Part shown: positions 1 to 7,726 of the stretch, piece after piece
Layout: every line of letters starts with the position of its first letter
Position numbering within the stretch: the first letter of the stretch is position 1
Translations under genes and position numbers: made by a program
DNA from: an uncultured Alphaproteobacteria bacterium
GTDB taxonomy: Bacteria; Pseudomonadota; Alphaproteobacteria; Sphingomonadales; SMXR01
Length of the DNA: 33,967 nucleotides
Assembly (NCBI GenBank): GCA_937126915.1
Contig: CAKZLM010000031.1
Span: 77,825 to 111,791, forward strand
Direction: 5' to 3'
Notes under the pieces: generated by a model
Seen by the model: the letters and a program-made list of their open reading frames with translations, nothing else
What the model was told of the DNA's origin: nothing
Database searches by the model: none

Positions 1-1327
1 CGGTAATCAGCAAGGCACCGTTTGCTTCTAAGACAGCATCTTTGACGCGGCCAATACAAGTGTCAATGGTTTCAACCGCTTTAATAGCCGCCGATAACAC
101 CCCTGTATGGCCAACCATATCAGGGTTGGCATAGTTAACCACAATCACATCATACCTGTCCGATTTAATAGCATCGACTAATTTGTCGGTTACCTCAGGC
201 GCTGACATTTCTGGTTTCAGGTCATAGGTTTTAACATCGGGCGAGGGGATTAGAATGCGATCTTCGCCATCAAAAACTTTTTCCTCACCGCCATTGAAGA
301 AAAATGTCACGTGGGCATATTTCTCAGTTTCAGCAATGCGTAATTGTTTCAGGCCTAGGTTACTCACCACTTCTCCAAGGCTGTTTCTCACTTCTACTGG
401 TGGGAATAGGGTGGTCATAAAGCTGGCATGATGATTTGAATATTCAACCAAGCCCGCCGCCGCACATAATGTTGGTTGGTTCTCACGTTGAAACTCATTA
501 AAGGAAGGGTCTGCAAGAGCTGATAAAATCTCACGCGCTCGGTCAGCACGGAAGTTCATCATCAATACGGCATCACCGTCTTTCATGCCTTGATAGTCGC
601 CAACCACAGCTGGCTCAACAAATTCATCCGTTATATCGCTTTCATAAGCCTGAGAAACCACGGTCTTGGCGTTGGCAAAGTTCTCACCCTTGGCCGATAC
701 CATTAAATGATAAGATTTCTCCACACGGTCCCAGCGTTGATCGCGGTCCATACCCCAATAACGACCGATTAGGCTGGCTATACCACCGTTGTTCAGGTCT
801 TTAATGCCGTCTTCATACGCGGCAATAAATTCTAAGGCGCTTTTGGGGGGTGTGTCGCGGCCATCTAAAAAGCCATGCAGGACACAGGGCACACCCGCAT
901 CGGTTAAAATTTTAGCCATGGCAATGAAATGGTCCAAATGGCTGTGCACACCACCGGGCGATAGTAAGCCCGCCATATGGCAGGTGCCGCCGCTAGATTT
1001 AAGGCTGGCGATCAGGCCTTTTAATTCAGGAATTTGCGCCAAGCTGCCATCATCAATGGCACTGTCAATGCGGGGTAGGTCTTGCATTACCACACGACCG
1101 CCACCCAAATTCATGTGGCCCACTTCGGAATTACCCATTTGCCCATCAGGAAGCCCCACGGCCAAGCCGCTGGTTTGAATCATTGAACGCGGCATGCTGT
1201 TCCATAAATCATCATAAATGGGGGTGTTGGCTAATTTAATGGCATTATTGCTGCTGTCTTCACGATAGCCCCAGCCATCTAAAATACATAAAACAACGGG
1301 CTTTTTGGTGTGACCTTGTGGGTTCAT
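1..1327 (-). CDS. gpmI: 2,3-bisphosphoglycerate-independent phosphoglycerate mutase (3' end missing)
   Basis: This enzyme interconverts 3- and 2-phosphoglycerate in glycolysis and gluconeogenesis, in the cytoplasm, using two Mn ions and a phosphoserine. Translation from the ATG at 1325-1327 gives 442 residues out of the usual ~510. The N-terminal LDGWGYRE metal-binding motif is followed by GNSEVGHMNLGGGR, whose Ser is the phosphorylated nucleophile. HGFLDGRDTPP, NFRADRARE, HVTFFFNGG and NPDMVGHTG follow in family order. The reading frame runs off the window at base 1, so the ADHGN metal motif and the C-terminus lie outside. It is the last visible gene of the rplU-to-gpmI block, 169 bases after rlmH, and may have its own promoter (1383-1412). 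The family call is secure; it is clearly the metal-dependent iPGM and not the cofactor-dependent dPGM. Confidence 0.97.
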   Translation of the reverse strand, partial: MNPQGHTKKPVVLCILDGWGYREDSSNNAIKLANTPIYDDLWNSMPRSMIQTSGLAVGLPDGQMGNSEVGHMNLGGGRVVMQDLPRIDSAIDDGSLAQIPELKGLIASLKSSGGTCHMAGLLSPGGVHSHLDHFIAMAKILTDAGVPCVLHGFLDGRDTPPKSALEFIAAYEDGIKDLNNGGIASLIGRYWGMDRDQRWDRVEKSYHLMVSAKGENFANAKTVVSQAYESDITDEFVEPAVVGDYQGMKDGDAVLMMNFRADRAREILSALADPSFNEFQRENQPTLCAAAGLVEYSNHHASFMTTLFPPVEVRNSLGEVVSNLGLKQLRIAETEKYAHVTFFFNGGEEKVFDGEDRILIPSPDVKTYDLKPEMSAPEVTDKLVDAIKSDRYDVIVVNYANPDMVGHTGVLSAAIKAVETIDTCIGRVKDAVLEANGALLIT

Positions 1328-1382
1328 GGGGTAACCAGTCCTCTATTAATAAGAAAATAATCGTCAACGGTTTTCACTGTTG

Positions 1383-1412
1383 GTTATATCGTGAAAAATG
1401 GGTGAAAACCAA
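1383..1412 (-). promoter_or_regulatory. Candidate gpmI promoter inside a 9-bp dyad
   Basis: On the minus strand TTGGTT (1407-1412) lies 18 bases from TATAAC (1383-1388), a five-of-six match to the -10 consensus, about 55 bases before the gpmI start. The arms GGTTTTCAC (1369-1377) and GTGAAAACC (1402-1410) form a perfect 9-bp inverted repeat that brackets the -10 box, which could be an operator. Judged by eye only. Confidence 0.35.
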
Positions 1413-1496
1413 CAAAAACTTTGATAATTCCCGTGGGTAATTAACGTGCTAATTAAATCGTCAAATCAGGACAAATTTAAGGCAAGACCCTGTGGT

Positions 1497-1952
1497 TTAG
1501 TCTTTGTGATAAGGATGGCCCGATAAAATGGTGGTGGCGCGATACAGTTGTTCGATCAGCATGGCACGAACCATCATATGGGGCCATGTCATGTCAGAAA
1601 AAGATAATCTCGTATCAGCACGCTTAAACACATCGTCAGAAAAGCCATCAGCACCACCGATCAGAAAAGTGATGTGGCCATGGCTGTCTTGCCAGTGGCT
1701 GCATTTTTGGGCAAATTGCGTGCTGCGCAATTGTTTGCCGCGTTCATCCAGGGCCACCACGAATGAGCTATCAGGAATGGCAGCGAGAATTTTCTCACCT
1801 TCACGCTTCTTGCGCTCATCCCCTTTAATGGGGCGGCGCTCTTCCAGTTCAATGATTTGGGTGGTTTTGGGTAGGCGTTTTAAATAGCGATCGATGATAG
1901 CCGCTTCAGGGTCTTTGCCAACACGGCCTATGGCAATGATTGTCAGTTTCAT
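1497..1952 (-). CDS. rlmH: 23S rRNA (pseudouridine1915-N3)-methyltransferase RlmH
   Basis: RlmH is a SPOUT-fold enzyme that uses S-adenosylmethionine to methylate pseudouridine 1915 in helix 69 of 23S rRNA on the assembled ribosome. The 151-residue product starts MKLTIIAIGRV. It carries the TFLIGGADGFS loop of the SAM-binding knot and ends with the family signature YRATTILSGHPYHKD, so it is full length. A frame open further upstream allows a start at 1982. The ATG at 1952 is preferred because AGGG lies 5 bases before it and because homologues begin with this MKL(x)I pattern. It follows rsfS by 124 bases, an interval that contains an 8-bp hairpin. The rsfS-rlmH pairing is conserved across many bacteria and fits a shared role in late ribosome maturation. 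Confidence 0.96.
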   Translation of the reverse strand: MKLTIIAIGRVGKDPEAAIIDRYLKRLPKTTQIIELEERRPIKGDERKKREGEKILAAIPDSSFVVALDERGKQLRSTQFAQKCSHWQDSHGHITFLIGGADGFSDDVFKRADTRLSFSDMTWPHMMVRAMLIEQLYRATTILSGHPYHKD

Positions 1953-2019
1953 TAAAACCCTATGTTCAACGCGCATCATCATGGATCAGATGGTAAATGA
2001 CGCGCGCTGACCTCTCTTG

Positions 2020-2044
2020 CCGCCTATGTCAATAGAATAGGCGG
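2020..2044. repeat. Intergenic hairpin between rsfS and rlmH
   Basis: CCGCCTAT (2020-2027) and ATAGGCGG (2037-2044) form a perfect 8-bp stem with a 9-base loop. No T-run follows on either strand, so it is not a classical intrinsic terminator. It may be an mRNA stability or processing element in the polycistronic transcript. Confidence 0.5.
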
Positions 2045-2076
2045 TTTGCACCCCTTGCCCCTTATCAGAATAAGGC

Positions 2077-2472
2077 TTAGTTGATAACGTCTTCTTCACT
2101 GACGTCAGCGGTCCACATCTTCTCGATATTATAGAAGCTGCGTACTTCGGGACGGAAAAGATGAACAATCACGTCGCCCGCATCAATCAATACCCAGTCA
2201 GCTTGTGCCAAGCCCTCAACATTTGGGCTGCCAAAACCACCTTCTTTCAACGCGTCGATTAGATAGTTGGAAACCGCACCAACGTGGCGTTGGCTGCGAC
2301 CAGATGCAACAATCATAAAATCAGCGATGGAGGTTTTGCCTTTCAGGTCGATAACTTGTAGGTCTTCTACTTTGTTATCTTCAAGGCACTCGGTGATGGT
2401 GTGAAGAAGGGATGATGTTCCTAATTTAGGGTCAGCATCCTGATTAGAGGATAGTACCTCAGTTGTTTGCAA
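2077..2472 (-). CDS. rsfS: Ribosomal silencing factor RsfS (Iojap/YbeB), TTG start
   Basis: RsfS binds L14 on the 50S subunit and blocks joining with 30S, lowering translation when nutrients are short. The product has the family core: VEDLQVIDLKGKTSIADFMIVASGRSQRHV, then the GLAQADWVLIDAGDVIVHLF segment with the conserved W and D residues, then RSFYNIEKMW. There is no ATG near the 5' end. The longest frame begins at a TTG at 2493, but AAAGGAG lies within its first codons. The next TTG (2470-2472) sits 7 bases after that ribosome-binding site and is chosen, giving 131 residues with a variable ~20-residue N-terminal tail. It is 73 bases downstream of nadD, and the nadD-rsfS-rlmH order is the common one. 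Function is certain; the exact start is inferred. Confidence 0.94.
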   Translation of the reverse strand: MQTTEVLSSNQDADPKLGTSSLLHTITECLEDNKVEDLQVIDLKGKTSIADFMIVASGRSQRHVGAVSNYLIDALKEGGFGSPNVEGLAQADWVLIDAGDVIVHLFRPEVRSFYNIEKMWTADVSEEDVIN

Positions 2473-2545
2473 TACAATGCTCCTTTTTTGCAAAACAAGA
2501 TCCCTGACGGGATTTAGCCCTAATGGGATTAACCCCCACTAGGAT

Positions 2546-3178
2546 TTACCAACGAAACAAACCAGCGTCACGAATGGCGGTTGATGATAAAGGGTTTTGT
2601 CGGCATTCAATAAATGTCCAGCCTATTTTCCCTTGACGTATGCGTGTTTTAAACACCCGCTCTGACACCATCAAATGGCGCATTCTTTGGGCCGCTAGCC
2701 CACATCGTGCCATCATAGAATAACGCGGTCGGGGAAAAATCGCAATGGGGATTCTGTGCATAATTTCCTGCCAGCCTTGCCATTTGTGAAAAAGCGCGAA
2801 ATTATCGGCCCCAATCATATAAAAAAAGTGGGTTTTTGGAAAGCGCGCTTGCAATTCACGGATGGTATCGATGGAATAGGTTAGCCCATATTGCTGTTCA
2901 AAGTCACTGATTCGAATTTTTGGATGCCCCTCTGCCATGGTTAAGGCGCTGTCATAACGCTGCTCAAAAGGGGCTAACTGGTCTTTTGATTTTAACGGGT
3001 TTTGCGGGCTTACAAGCCACCATAATTGGTCGGCCTTAAACCGTTTGATGGCTTCTTTAGAAATGTGCAAATGTCCAGCGTGGGCAGGGTTGAATGATCC
3101 ACCGTATAGGCCGATCACTTGTCCATCTAACTGATTGTTATGTGGATAAGATTGCAGCAACCCTAGATTGGCGACCAT
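2546..3178 (-). CDS. nadD: Nicotinate-nucleotide adenylyltransferase
   Basis: NadD transfers AMP from ATP to nicotinate mononucleotide, giving deamido-NAD in the NAD synthesis pathway. The 210-residue protein has the nucleotidyltransferase signature [18 protein letters not shown] (about residues 24-41), where HAGH is the HxGH ATP-binding motif. Near the C-terminus [10 protein letters not shown] carries the ISSTxIR motif that binds ATP phosphates. The ATG at 3176-3178 lies inside the 3' end of obgE (16-base overlap), so the two genes are probably translationally coupled; AAGGGG sits 10 bases ahead. Residues 1-20 precede the Rossmann strand, so a shorter start cannot be excluded. In many Alphaproteobacteria proB and proA separate obgE from nadD, and here they do not. 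Confidence 0.96.
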   Translation of the reverse strand: MVANLGLLQSYPHNNQLDGQVIGLYGGSFNPAHAGHLHISKEAIKRFKADQLWWLVSPQNPLKSKDQLAPFEQRYDSALTMAEGHPKIRISDFEQQYGLTYSIDTIRELQARFPKTHFFYMIGADNFALFHKWQGWQEIMHRIPIAIFPRPRYSMMARCGLAAQRMRHLMVSERVFKTRIRQGKIGWTFIECRQNPLSSTAIRDAGLFRW

Positions 3179-4248
3179 GTGCTATCGGCCCCTTCATCCA
3201 GGCGTTGTTGGGCTTCTTTTTCGGCTTCTTCTTGTTCTTTGGCTTCCAATTCAGCCTTTTTTGCGTCCAGCACGGTGTAGGACATTACATCAAGAACGGG
3301 ATCAAGATGTAACTGCCCCGCTGCGGATAGAACAAACACTTCTTGACCACTAAGGGATTCAAGCAAGGCTTTTTTCTCGGCAATTTCCTCGTCATCCAAC
3401 AAATCGCATTTGTTGAGACCAATGATGGTGGGCTTTTCAATCAATCCACCATCATATTGTTCCAGCTCATTTCGGATGGTTTTAAAGTCAGCTTCAATGT
3501 CTTCGGATGAGCCATCAACCAAATGCAGCAAAATACGGGTGCGCTCGACATGACCCAAGAAACGGGTGCCAAGCCCCACGCCTTCTGAAGCGCCTTCAAT
3601 AAGGCCCGGAATATCGGCGATTACAAATTCACCGCCATGACGGTAAACAACACCTAGGTTAGGTGATAGCGTCGTAAATGGATAATCAGCAATTTTAGGA
3701 CGCGCGCGGGTTGCCGCAGATAGAAAGGTTGATTTGCCTGCATTAGGTAGACCAACCAAACCAGCATCGGCAATAAGCTTTAGACGCAACCAGATGGTCA
3801 TTTCTTCGGCTGGGCCACCGGGGGTGGTGCGGCGCGGTGCGCGGTTGGTGGATGATTTAAAGTGGGCATTACCCAAGCCACCTTCACCGCCACGGGCGAT
3901 CATCACGCGCTGGCCTTCTTCAACCAAATCGGCAATCATAAATTCTTGGTCTTCATCAAAAATTTGCGTGCCAACGGGCACTTTAAGGACCAAATCTTCG
4001 CCTGCCTTGCCGGTGCGATCACGGCCCATGCCATGTTGTCCGGTTTTGGCTTTATGGTGCTGGGCATAACGATAATCAACTAGAGTGTTCAGGCCATGAA
4101 CGGCTTCGGCATAGACATGGCCACCACGGCCACCATCGCCGCCATCAGGGCCGCCAAATTCCACAAAAGCCTCACGGCGAAAGCTTTGACAGCCTGCCCC
4201 GCCTGCACCTGATTTGATATAAATACGTGCTTGATCATGAAACTTCAT
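3163..4248 (-). CDS. obgE: GTPase ObgE/CgtA
   Basis: Obg is an essential GTPase that binds the 50S subunit and links ribosome assembly to ppGpp and cell-cycle control. The glycine-rich Obg domain occupies roughly residues 1-158, with [12 protein letters not shown] and [13 protein letters not shown] segments. The G domain follows with G1 [10 protein letters not shown]3 [10 protein letters not shown]4 NKCD and G5 LSAAG. The C-terminal ~35 residues are a low-complexity Glu/Lys/Ala tail, variable in this family. Length (361) is normal. It is the first gene after the rplU-rpmA terminator, and a weak promoter can be proposed at 4291-4320. Its stop overlaps the start of nadD. Confidence 0.97.
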   Translation of the reverse strand: MKFHDQARIYIKSGAGGAGCQSFRREAFVEFGGPDGGDGGRGGHVYAEAVHGLNTLVDYRYAQHHKAKTGQHGMGRDRTGKAGEDLVLKVPVGTQIFDEDQEFMIADLVEEGQRVMIARGGEGGLGNAHFKSSTNRAPRRTTPGGPAEEMTIWLRLKLIADAGLVGLPNAGKSTFLSAATRARPKIADYPFTTLSPNLGVVYRHGGEFVIADIPGLIEGASEGVGLGTRFLGHVERTRILLHLVDGSSEDIEADFKTIRNELEQYDGGLIEKPTIIGLNKCDLLDDEEIAEKKALLESLSGQEVFVLSAAGQLHLDPVLDVMSYTVLDAKKAELEAKEQEEAEKEAQQRLDEGADSTWSPI

Positions 4249-4290
4249 GGGTTTTGTCCCTGTTGTTTAAAAGTGTTCACTTGTTTGCCA

Positions 4291-4320
4291 TTATTACCCA
4301 AAGTTTAGGATAGGGGGCAA
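4291..4320 (-). promoter_or_regulatory. Weak candidate promoter for obgE
   Basis: Minus-strand TTGCCC (4315-4320) and TAATAA (4291-4296) are separated by 18 bases, about 45 bases before the obgE ATG and just after the rpmA terminator. The match is mediocre. Read-through from rplU-rpmA is an alternative source of obgE mRNA. Confidence 0.25.
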
Positions 4321-4322
4321 AT

Positions 4323-4353
4323 AAAAAAAGGGATGACCATGCATCCCCTTTTT
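4323..4353 (-). terminator. Intrinsic terminator of rplU-rpmA
   Basis: Read on the minus strand, GGGATG (4342-4347 complement) and CATCCC (4330-4335 complement) form a stem with a 6-base loop, preceded by an A-run and followed by seven Ts. It begins 25 bases after the rpmA stop. Confidence 0.8.
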
Positions 4354-4377
4354 CAAAATACTGTCTGAGGACGCTGA

Positions 4378-4635
4378 TTACTCAGCATTGTCCACATGCA
4401 CGTAAGAACGACCAAGTTTACCTTTAGCGAAGCGAACGTTACCTTCGGTAAGAGCAAACAAAGTGTGGTCTTTACCTATGCCAACATTTTGACCAGGATA
4501 AACTTTGGTGCCGCGCTGACGCACGATGATGTTACCAGCTAGAACGCTTTCACCACCAAATTTTTTAACACCAAGACGACGACCTTCTGAGTCGCGACCG
4601 TTACGTGAACTACCACCAGCTTTCTTATGAGCCAT
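4378..4635 (-). CDS. rpmA: 50S ribosomal protein L27
   Basis: L27 is a small basic protein of the large subunit whose N-terminal tail reaches the peptidyl-transferase centre. The 85-residue product begins [28 protein letters not shown] and continues with [31 protein letters not shown], both diagnostic. AAGGAG precedes the ATG at a good spacing. It starts 28 bases after the rplU stop and is cotranscribed with it; a terminator follows. The N-terminus has no Firmicutes-type cleavable leader, as expected for Proteobacteria. Confidence 0.98.
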   Translation of the reverse strand: MAHKKAGGSSRNGRDSEGRRLGVKKFGGESVLAGNIIVRQRGTKVYPGQNVGIGKDHTLFALTEGNVRFAKGKLGRSYVHVDNAE

Positions 4636-4662
4636 GACTTAATCTCCTTTAATCAATCCGAA

Positions 4663-5139
4663 TTAATCAGCTTTTTTTGCAGCTGGTTTTTTAGCTGCAG
4701 CTTTTTTCGGTGCGGCCTTCTTTGCTGGAGCTTTTTTCGCCGCAGGTTTTTTTGCAGGCGCTTTCTTTGCTTCAGCAGCGTCGCCTTCAGCTTTCTTAGC
4801 TGGGGCTTTCTTGGTAGCAGCTTTCTTAGCGCCACCAATTTCAGTAATTTTCAAAATAGTCACTGATTGACGGTGACCATTTTTACGACGGTAGTTGTGA
4901 CGGCGCTTTTTCTTGAAGATGATAATTTTGTCATCACGCTTTTGCTCAAGAATTTCAGCAGTAACAACAGTGCCATCTAGAAGGGGAGAACCCACTTTAA
5001 CACCTTTGTCATCGCCAGTCATCAATACCTCAGCCAATTCAACTTTGTCGCCAGCAGCGCCTTCAAGTTTCTCGACCTTGATAATGTCATCTTTTGCGAC
5101 ACGATATTGTTTGCCGCCAGTTTTTACAATTGCGAACAT
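4663..5139 (-). CDS. rplU: 50S ribosomal protein L21 with Lys/Ala-rich C-terminal extension
   Basis: L21 binds 23S rRNA domains and stabilises the large subunit. Residues 1-103 are the normal domain: [18 protein letters not shown] at the start, then KVGSPLLDG and [17 protein letters not shown] with its rRNA-binding basic cluster. Residues ~107-158 are a low-complexity tail built of [11 protein letters not shown] units, giving 158 residues against ~103 in E. coli. Similar tails are known in alphaproteobacterial L21. They look disordered and strongly cationic, so extra RNA contact is plausible but not shown. AGGAAAAG lies before the ATG. The gene heads the transcript from the promoter at 5304-5331, with a structured leader of roughly 155 bases. 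Confidence 0.97.
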   Translation of the reverse strand: MFAIVKTGGKQYRVAKDDIIKVEKLEGAAGDKVELAEVLMTGDDKGVKVGSPLLDGTVVTAEILEQKRDDKIIIFKKKRRHNYRRKNGHRQSVTILKITEIGGAKKAATKKAPAKKAEGDAAEAKKAPAKKPAAKKAPAKKAAPKKAAAKKPAAKKAD

Positions 5140-5272
5140 TTCGCTTTTCCTTAACTTCTTAACACCGCGACCAACCGGGCTCTAACTTGTTGAGCGCTTG
5201 ACCCTCAAAATGGCGGTTTCCGCTGGCTTTTTTCATTTAACGTTATCACCCTAAAGGGCAACAGCAAAAAGC

Positions 5273-5292
5273 CCAGACACACGTGTGGCTGG
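5273..5292. promoter_or_regulatory. 20-bp palindrome in the rplU leader
   Basis: CCAGACACACGTGTGGCTGG is a palindrome with a single mismatched pair, centred on a perfect CACACGTGTG core. It starts a few bases downstream of the expected rplU transcription start. On the minus strand it is followed by GGGCTTTTTG, so the RNA could form a hairpin plus U-run (attenuator-like), or the DNA could be a repressor site. Confidence 0.45.
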
Positions 5293-5303
5293 AAAGTGGG
5301 CGC

Positions 5304-5331
5304 AATATACGGATTTCTGGACTTATGTCAA
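5304..5331 (-). promoter_or_regulatory. Promoter of rplU-rpmA
   Basis: The minus strand shows a perfect -35 TTGACA (5326-5331), a 16-base spacer and a -10 TATATT (5304-5309). It is about 165 bases before the rplU start and is the best sigma-70-type match in this part of the window. Confidence 0.65.
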
Positions 5332-5399
5332 CGGCTAAATACCTTGATTTTTGTGGAATTTATTGGGACTTGCCGTTTTCGTTTGCGTTAGCGCCTGAA

Positions 5400-6008
5400 T
5401 TACCGATCAGAAACATAGAATAATGGCAGGATAAGCCTTGCTGTTTCAGGGGTTGTGCCAAAGCTGGGCCCGGCATTATGCCAATACCACGGGCGGAACA
5501 AAATTAGGCGGTTATATTTCATTGGCACCCGCATAAGATGGTCCCATGCGTCTAAATTGTTCGAATCAGGGATTAAAATTTTATCCCATATATCCGATTG
5601 TTGTTTCAAGCCGATGGCATCCAGCTGTTGCTGGGTATAGGGGGCATGATCGGTGCCTGTTGCTTTATGGCGATAAAAGTCGGTGCCGCCTTGGGCATGG
5701 TCATCTGGTGTTAGATAATAAATGCCCGACCAATGGCATTCGTCAATATGGACATTTGCAGCACCTTCATCACCTTCCATTGCCATGCGGAATACGCCGT
5801 GACTGGTGCCGGGTGCTGGACGTAATTTTTCCCCGACCATGCGCGAAATCATATCATCCATGCCGGGGATATTAACGCGGGTTGCGGCGTTGCGCCCTGG
5901 AAAATAGGTTTCAGCTGTGGGGTCAGGATATTGCACCCGCAGGGCTGCCTCACGTAATTGGTCAGCATTGTCGAAAAAATCGTCCAAAATCATTAAATTT
6001 AATTGCAT
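5400..6008 (-). CDS. 2OG-Fe(II) oxygenase-like protein (DUF6445-like)
   Basis: The exact reaction is unknown. The 202-residue cytoplasmic protein begins MQLNLMILDDFFDNADQLREAAL, the N-terminal pattern of small 2-oxoglutarate-dependent oxygenases that hold a substrate end. It has a plausible facial triad: HID at residues 87-89 and a distal His at 177 (WYWHNAGPSFG), with Arg191 fourteen residues later where the 2-oxoglutarate-binding Arg is expected. GGTDFYRH between them fits the jelly-roll core. The best guess from memory is the DUF6445 family, often linked with modification or tryptophan-related clusters; that name is less certain than the fold. The start is set by an AGGG 4 bases ahead. It is divergent from the M20 gene across 96 bases, and its stop lies 69 bases from the rplU -35 box. 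Confidence 0.6.
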   Translation of the reverse strand: MQLNLMILDDFFDNADQLREAALRVQYPDPTAETYFPGRNAATRVNIPGMDDMISRMVGEKLRPAPGTSHGVFRMAMEGDEGAANVHIDECHWSGIYYLTPDDHAQGGTDFYRHKATGTDHAPYTQQQLDAIGLKQQSDIWDKILIPDSNNLDAWDHLMRVPMKYNRLILFRPWYWHNAGPSFGTTPETARLILPLFYVSDR

Positions 6009-6046
6009 GCTACCCTAATCCCCCTAAAGATGGTCATCTAAACATC

Positions 6047-6074
6047 TTGGAAGGTGCCGATTAGCTGCTAAGAT
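6047..6074 (+). promoter_or_regulatory. Candidate promoter for the M20-type hydrolase
   Basis: TTGGAA (6047-6052), a 16-base spacer and TAAGAT (6069-6074) lie about 30 bases before the start codon in the divergent intergenic region. Moderate match. Confidence 0.35.
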
Positions 6075-6104
6075 GTCAAGGGAGATCAAATTGGGGAAAC
6101 ATAT

Positions 6105-7409
6105 ATGATCATTAAACGCATAGTCATTTCTGTACTTTTGGCATCAACAGCGCTGATGGGAAGTGTTTCAGCGTCCTTTGCCCAAGACGCTATCATCGAG
6201 CGGGTCGAGATTATGGTTAGCGACCTTGCGGTGTTTGGGGCTAATGCTGATGGTGGCATTGACCGTGTCGCTTATACCAATGCAGACCTTGCAGCGCGTG
6301 AATATATGATCACCCAAATGAGGCAAGCGGGATTAGAGGTGCGTTTTGATATGGTTGGCAATATCATTGGCCGTCGTGAAGGGCTTAACAATGATCTGCC
6401 GCCCATTATGTTTGGCTCACACATTGATAGTGTGCCTGGTGGCGGCAATTATGATGGTCAGGTTGGTAGTATTGGTTCCTTAGAAGTGATGAATATGCTG
6501 CAAGATGCCAACATCATCACCAACCACCCACTTGAGATGATTATTTTTCAAAACGAAGAAGGTGGACCTGTGGGCAGTTCTGCCGCTGCTGGTTTGATGA
6601 CAGAGGATGATTTAGACGCTATGACCACCTCAGGCTATACCATTGCCGAGGGCATAGCTCGCTTGGGCGGTGATCCTGCCAGATACAAAGAGGCCCATAT
6701 CCAATCCCCCATTCATGCCTTTATGGAATTGCATATTGAGCAAGGCGGATTTTTAGATGCAGAAGGTATAGATATTGGTGTGGTTGAGGGGATCGTCGGT
6801 ATTCGTTGGTGGGATGTTACGGTTGAGGGTTTTGCCAACCATGGCGGCACCACACCGATGCCGGGCCGACGTGATGCTTTGGTGGCGGCAGCAAAATTGG
6901 TTGTAGCGATCAATGAAATAGCCACCAACACGCCGGGCCGTCAGGTGGCAACAGTGGGGCGAATTCAAGCCTTTCCGGGGGCGCCGAATGTTATCCCTGG
7001 TCAAGTGGTGATGTCGCTGGAGATTAGGGATTTAGATCAAGCTAAAATGGATTGGACCTTTGCTGAGGTTCAAAAAAAGGCGCAAGAAATCAGTGAAGAT
7101 ATGAATGTCTCGGTTCGCTTTGATTTAAGCAATGTCGATAATGAACCAGCGCCAACTGACACGCGTATCCGTAAAATGGTTGAAGAAAGCGCCGAAAAGC
7201 GTGGTTTAAGCTATAAATATATGCCGTCTGGCGCAGGCCACGACGCCCAGCATATGGCGATGATTGCACCCACCGGGATGATCTTTGTGCCCTCAAGGGA
7301 TGGTATCAGCCATTCTCCCAACGAATATACCAGCGCCAAAGACATCGCCAATGGCGCCAATGTCTTGTTTGAAACCATCCTTACGCTTGACAAAACAAGC
7401 TTGAATTAA
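6105..7409 (+). CDS. Exported M20-family amidohydrolase (N-carbamoyl-amino acid/allantoate hydrolase type)
   Basis: Members of this family hydrolyse N-carbamoyl-L-amino acids, ureidoglycolate/allantoate or similar amides with a two-metal centre. Residues 1-26 form a signal peptide ending ASFAQ, so this copy acts outside the cytoplasm, unlike most carbamoylases. The metal-site motifs are in order: GSHIDSVPGGGNYDGQVG (His/Asp), NEEGGPVGSSAAAG (catalytic and metal Glu), ELHIEQG, and SGAGHDAQHMA with the last His. The lid/dimerisation segment GFANHGGTTPMPGRRDAL is typical of the hydantoinase/carbamoylase group. Length (434) is normal once the signal is removed. No transporter or hydantoinase gene is adjacent, so the substrate cannot be read from context. 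GGGGAAA precedes the ATG by 6 bases. Confidence 0.85.
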   Translation: MIIKRIVISVLLASTALMGSVSASFAQDAIIERVEIMVSDLAVFGANADGGIDRVAYTNADLAAREYMITQMRQAGLEVRFDMVGNIIGRREGLNNDLPPIMFGSHIDSVPGGGNYDGQVGSIGSLEVMNMLQDANIITNHPLEMIIFQNEEGGPVGSSAAAGLMTEDDLDAMTTSGYTIAEGIARLGGDPARYKEAHIQSPIHAFMELHIEQGGFLDAEGIDIGVVEGIVGIRWWDVTVEGFANHGGTTPMPGRRDALVAAAKLVVAINEIATNTPGRQVATVGRIQAFPGAPNVIPGQVVMSLEIRDLDQAKMDWTFAEVQKKAQEISEDMNVSVRFDLSNVDNEPAPTDTRIRKMVEESAEKRGLSYKYMPSGAGHDAQHMAMIAPTGMIFVPSRDGISHSPNEYTSAKDIANGANVLFETILTLDKTSLN

Positions 7410-7413
7410 AAGC

Positions 7414-7456
7414 GGGACAGTCATTTTTGGCGATATAACGTTATTATGACTGTCCC
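7414..7456. terminator. Long inverted repeat between convergent genes, probable terminator
   Basis: GGGACAGTCAT (7414-7424) and ATGACTGTCCC (7446-7456) form a perfect 11-bp stem. The 21-base loop itself contains the palindrome ATAACGTTAT (7435-7444). On the minus strand the stem is followed by GCTTTTAA, a short T-run. It lies between the convergent M20 and YHYH genes. Confidence 0.55.
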
Positions 7457-7467
7457 AAATATTGCGC

Positions 7468-7695
7468 TTATTTGTGTTTGTGGGTGGCGAGGGTTGATTT
7501 TTCGTCAACCTCGTGGCTGTGACCGACCATCTCGTCGCCTTGTCGGTGGTAATGATAGCCCGTGCAAAGGCCTTTTTGTTTGGATTTGGCACTGCAATTA
7601 TGGCCACCATTTTTATCGGTTCTACCACTGTGTGAATAAGCATAGCCTGTAAAACCCAAGACTAAAGCTGTTGATATCATGATGATTTTTCTCAT
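7468..7695 (-). CDS. Small secreted YHYH-domain protein
   Basis: This is a 75-residue protein of unknown function. Residues 1-20 are a signal peptide (KIIMISTALVLGFTGYAYS), so the mature protein is about 55 residues and exported. It has the compact pattern HSGRTDKNGGHNCS followed by GLCTGYHYH, which defines the YHYH family. The two Cys could form a disulfide and the dense His/Asp could bind metal, but this is inference. A further GHSHEVDEKSTLATHKHK tail adds more His. AGGGAG precedes the ATG by 7 bases. It is convergent with the M20 gene and divergent from the VTT gene. A 15-base dyad sits 32 bases upstream of its start. Confidence 0.75.
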   Translation of the reverse strand: MRKIIMISTALVLGFTGYAYSHSGRTDKNGGHNCSAKSKQKGLCTGYHYHRQGDEMVGHSHEVDEKSTLATHKHK

Positions 7696-7726
7696 CCTTT
7701 ATCTCCCTCTCTATTTTTACCGAATC

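Noticed and set aside
1528-1887. 119-residue plus-strand frame opposite rlmH
   Set aside because: Antisense to a full-length conserved gene, with no family resemblance.
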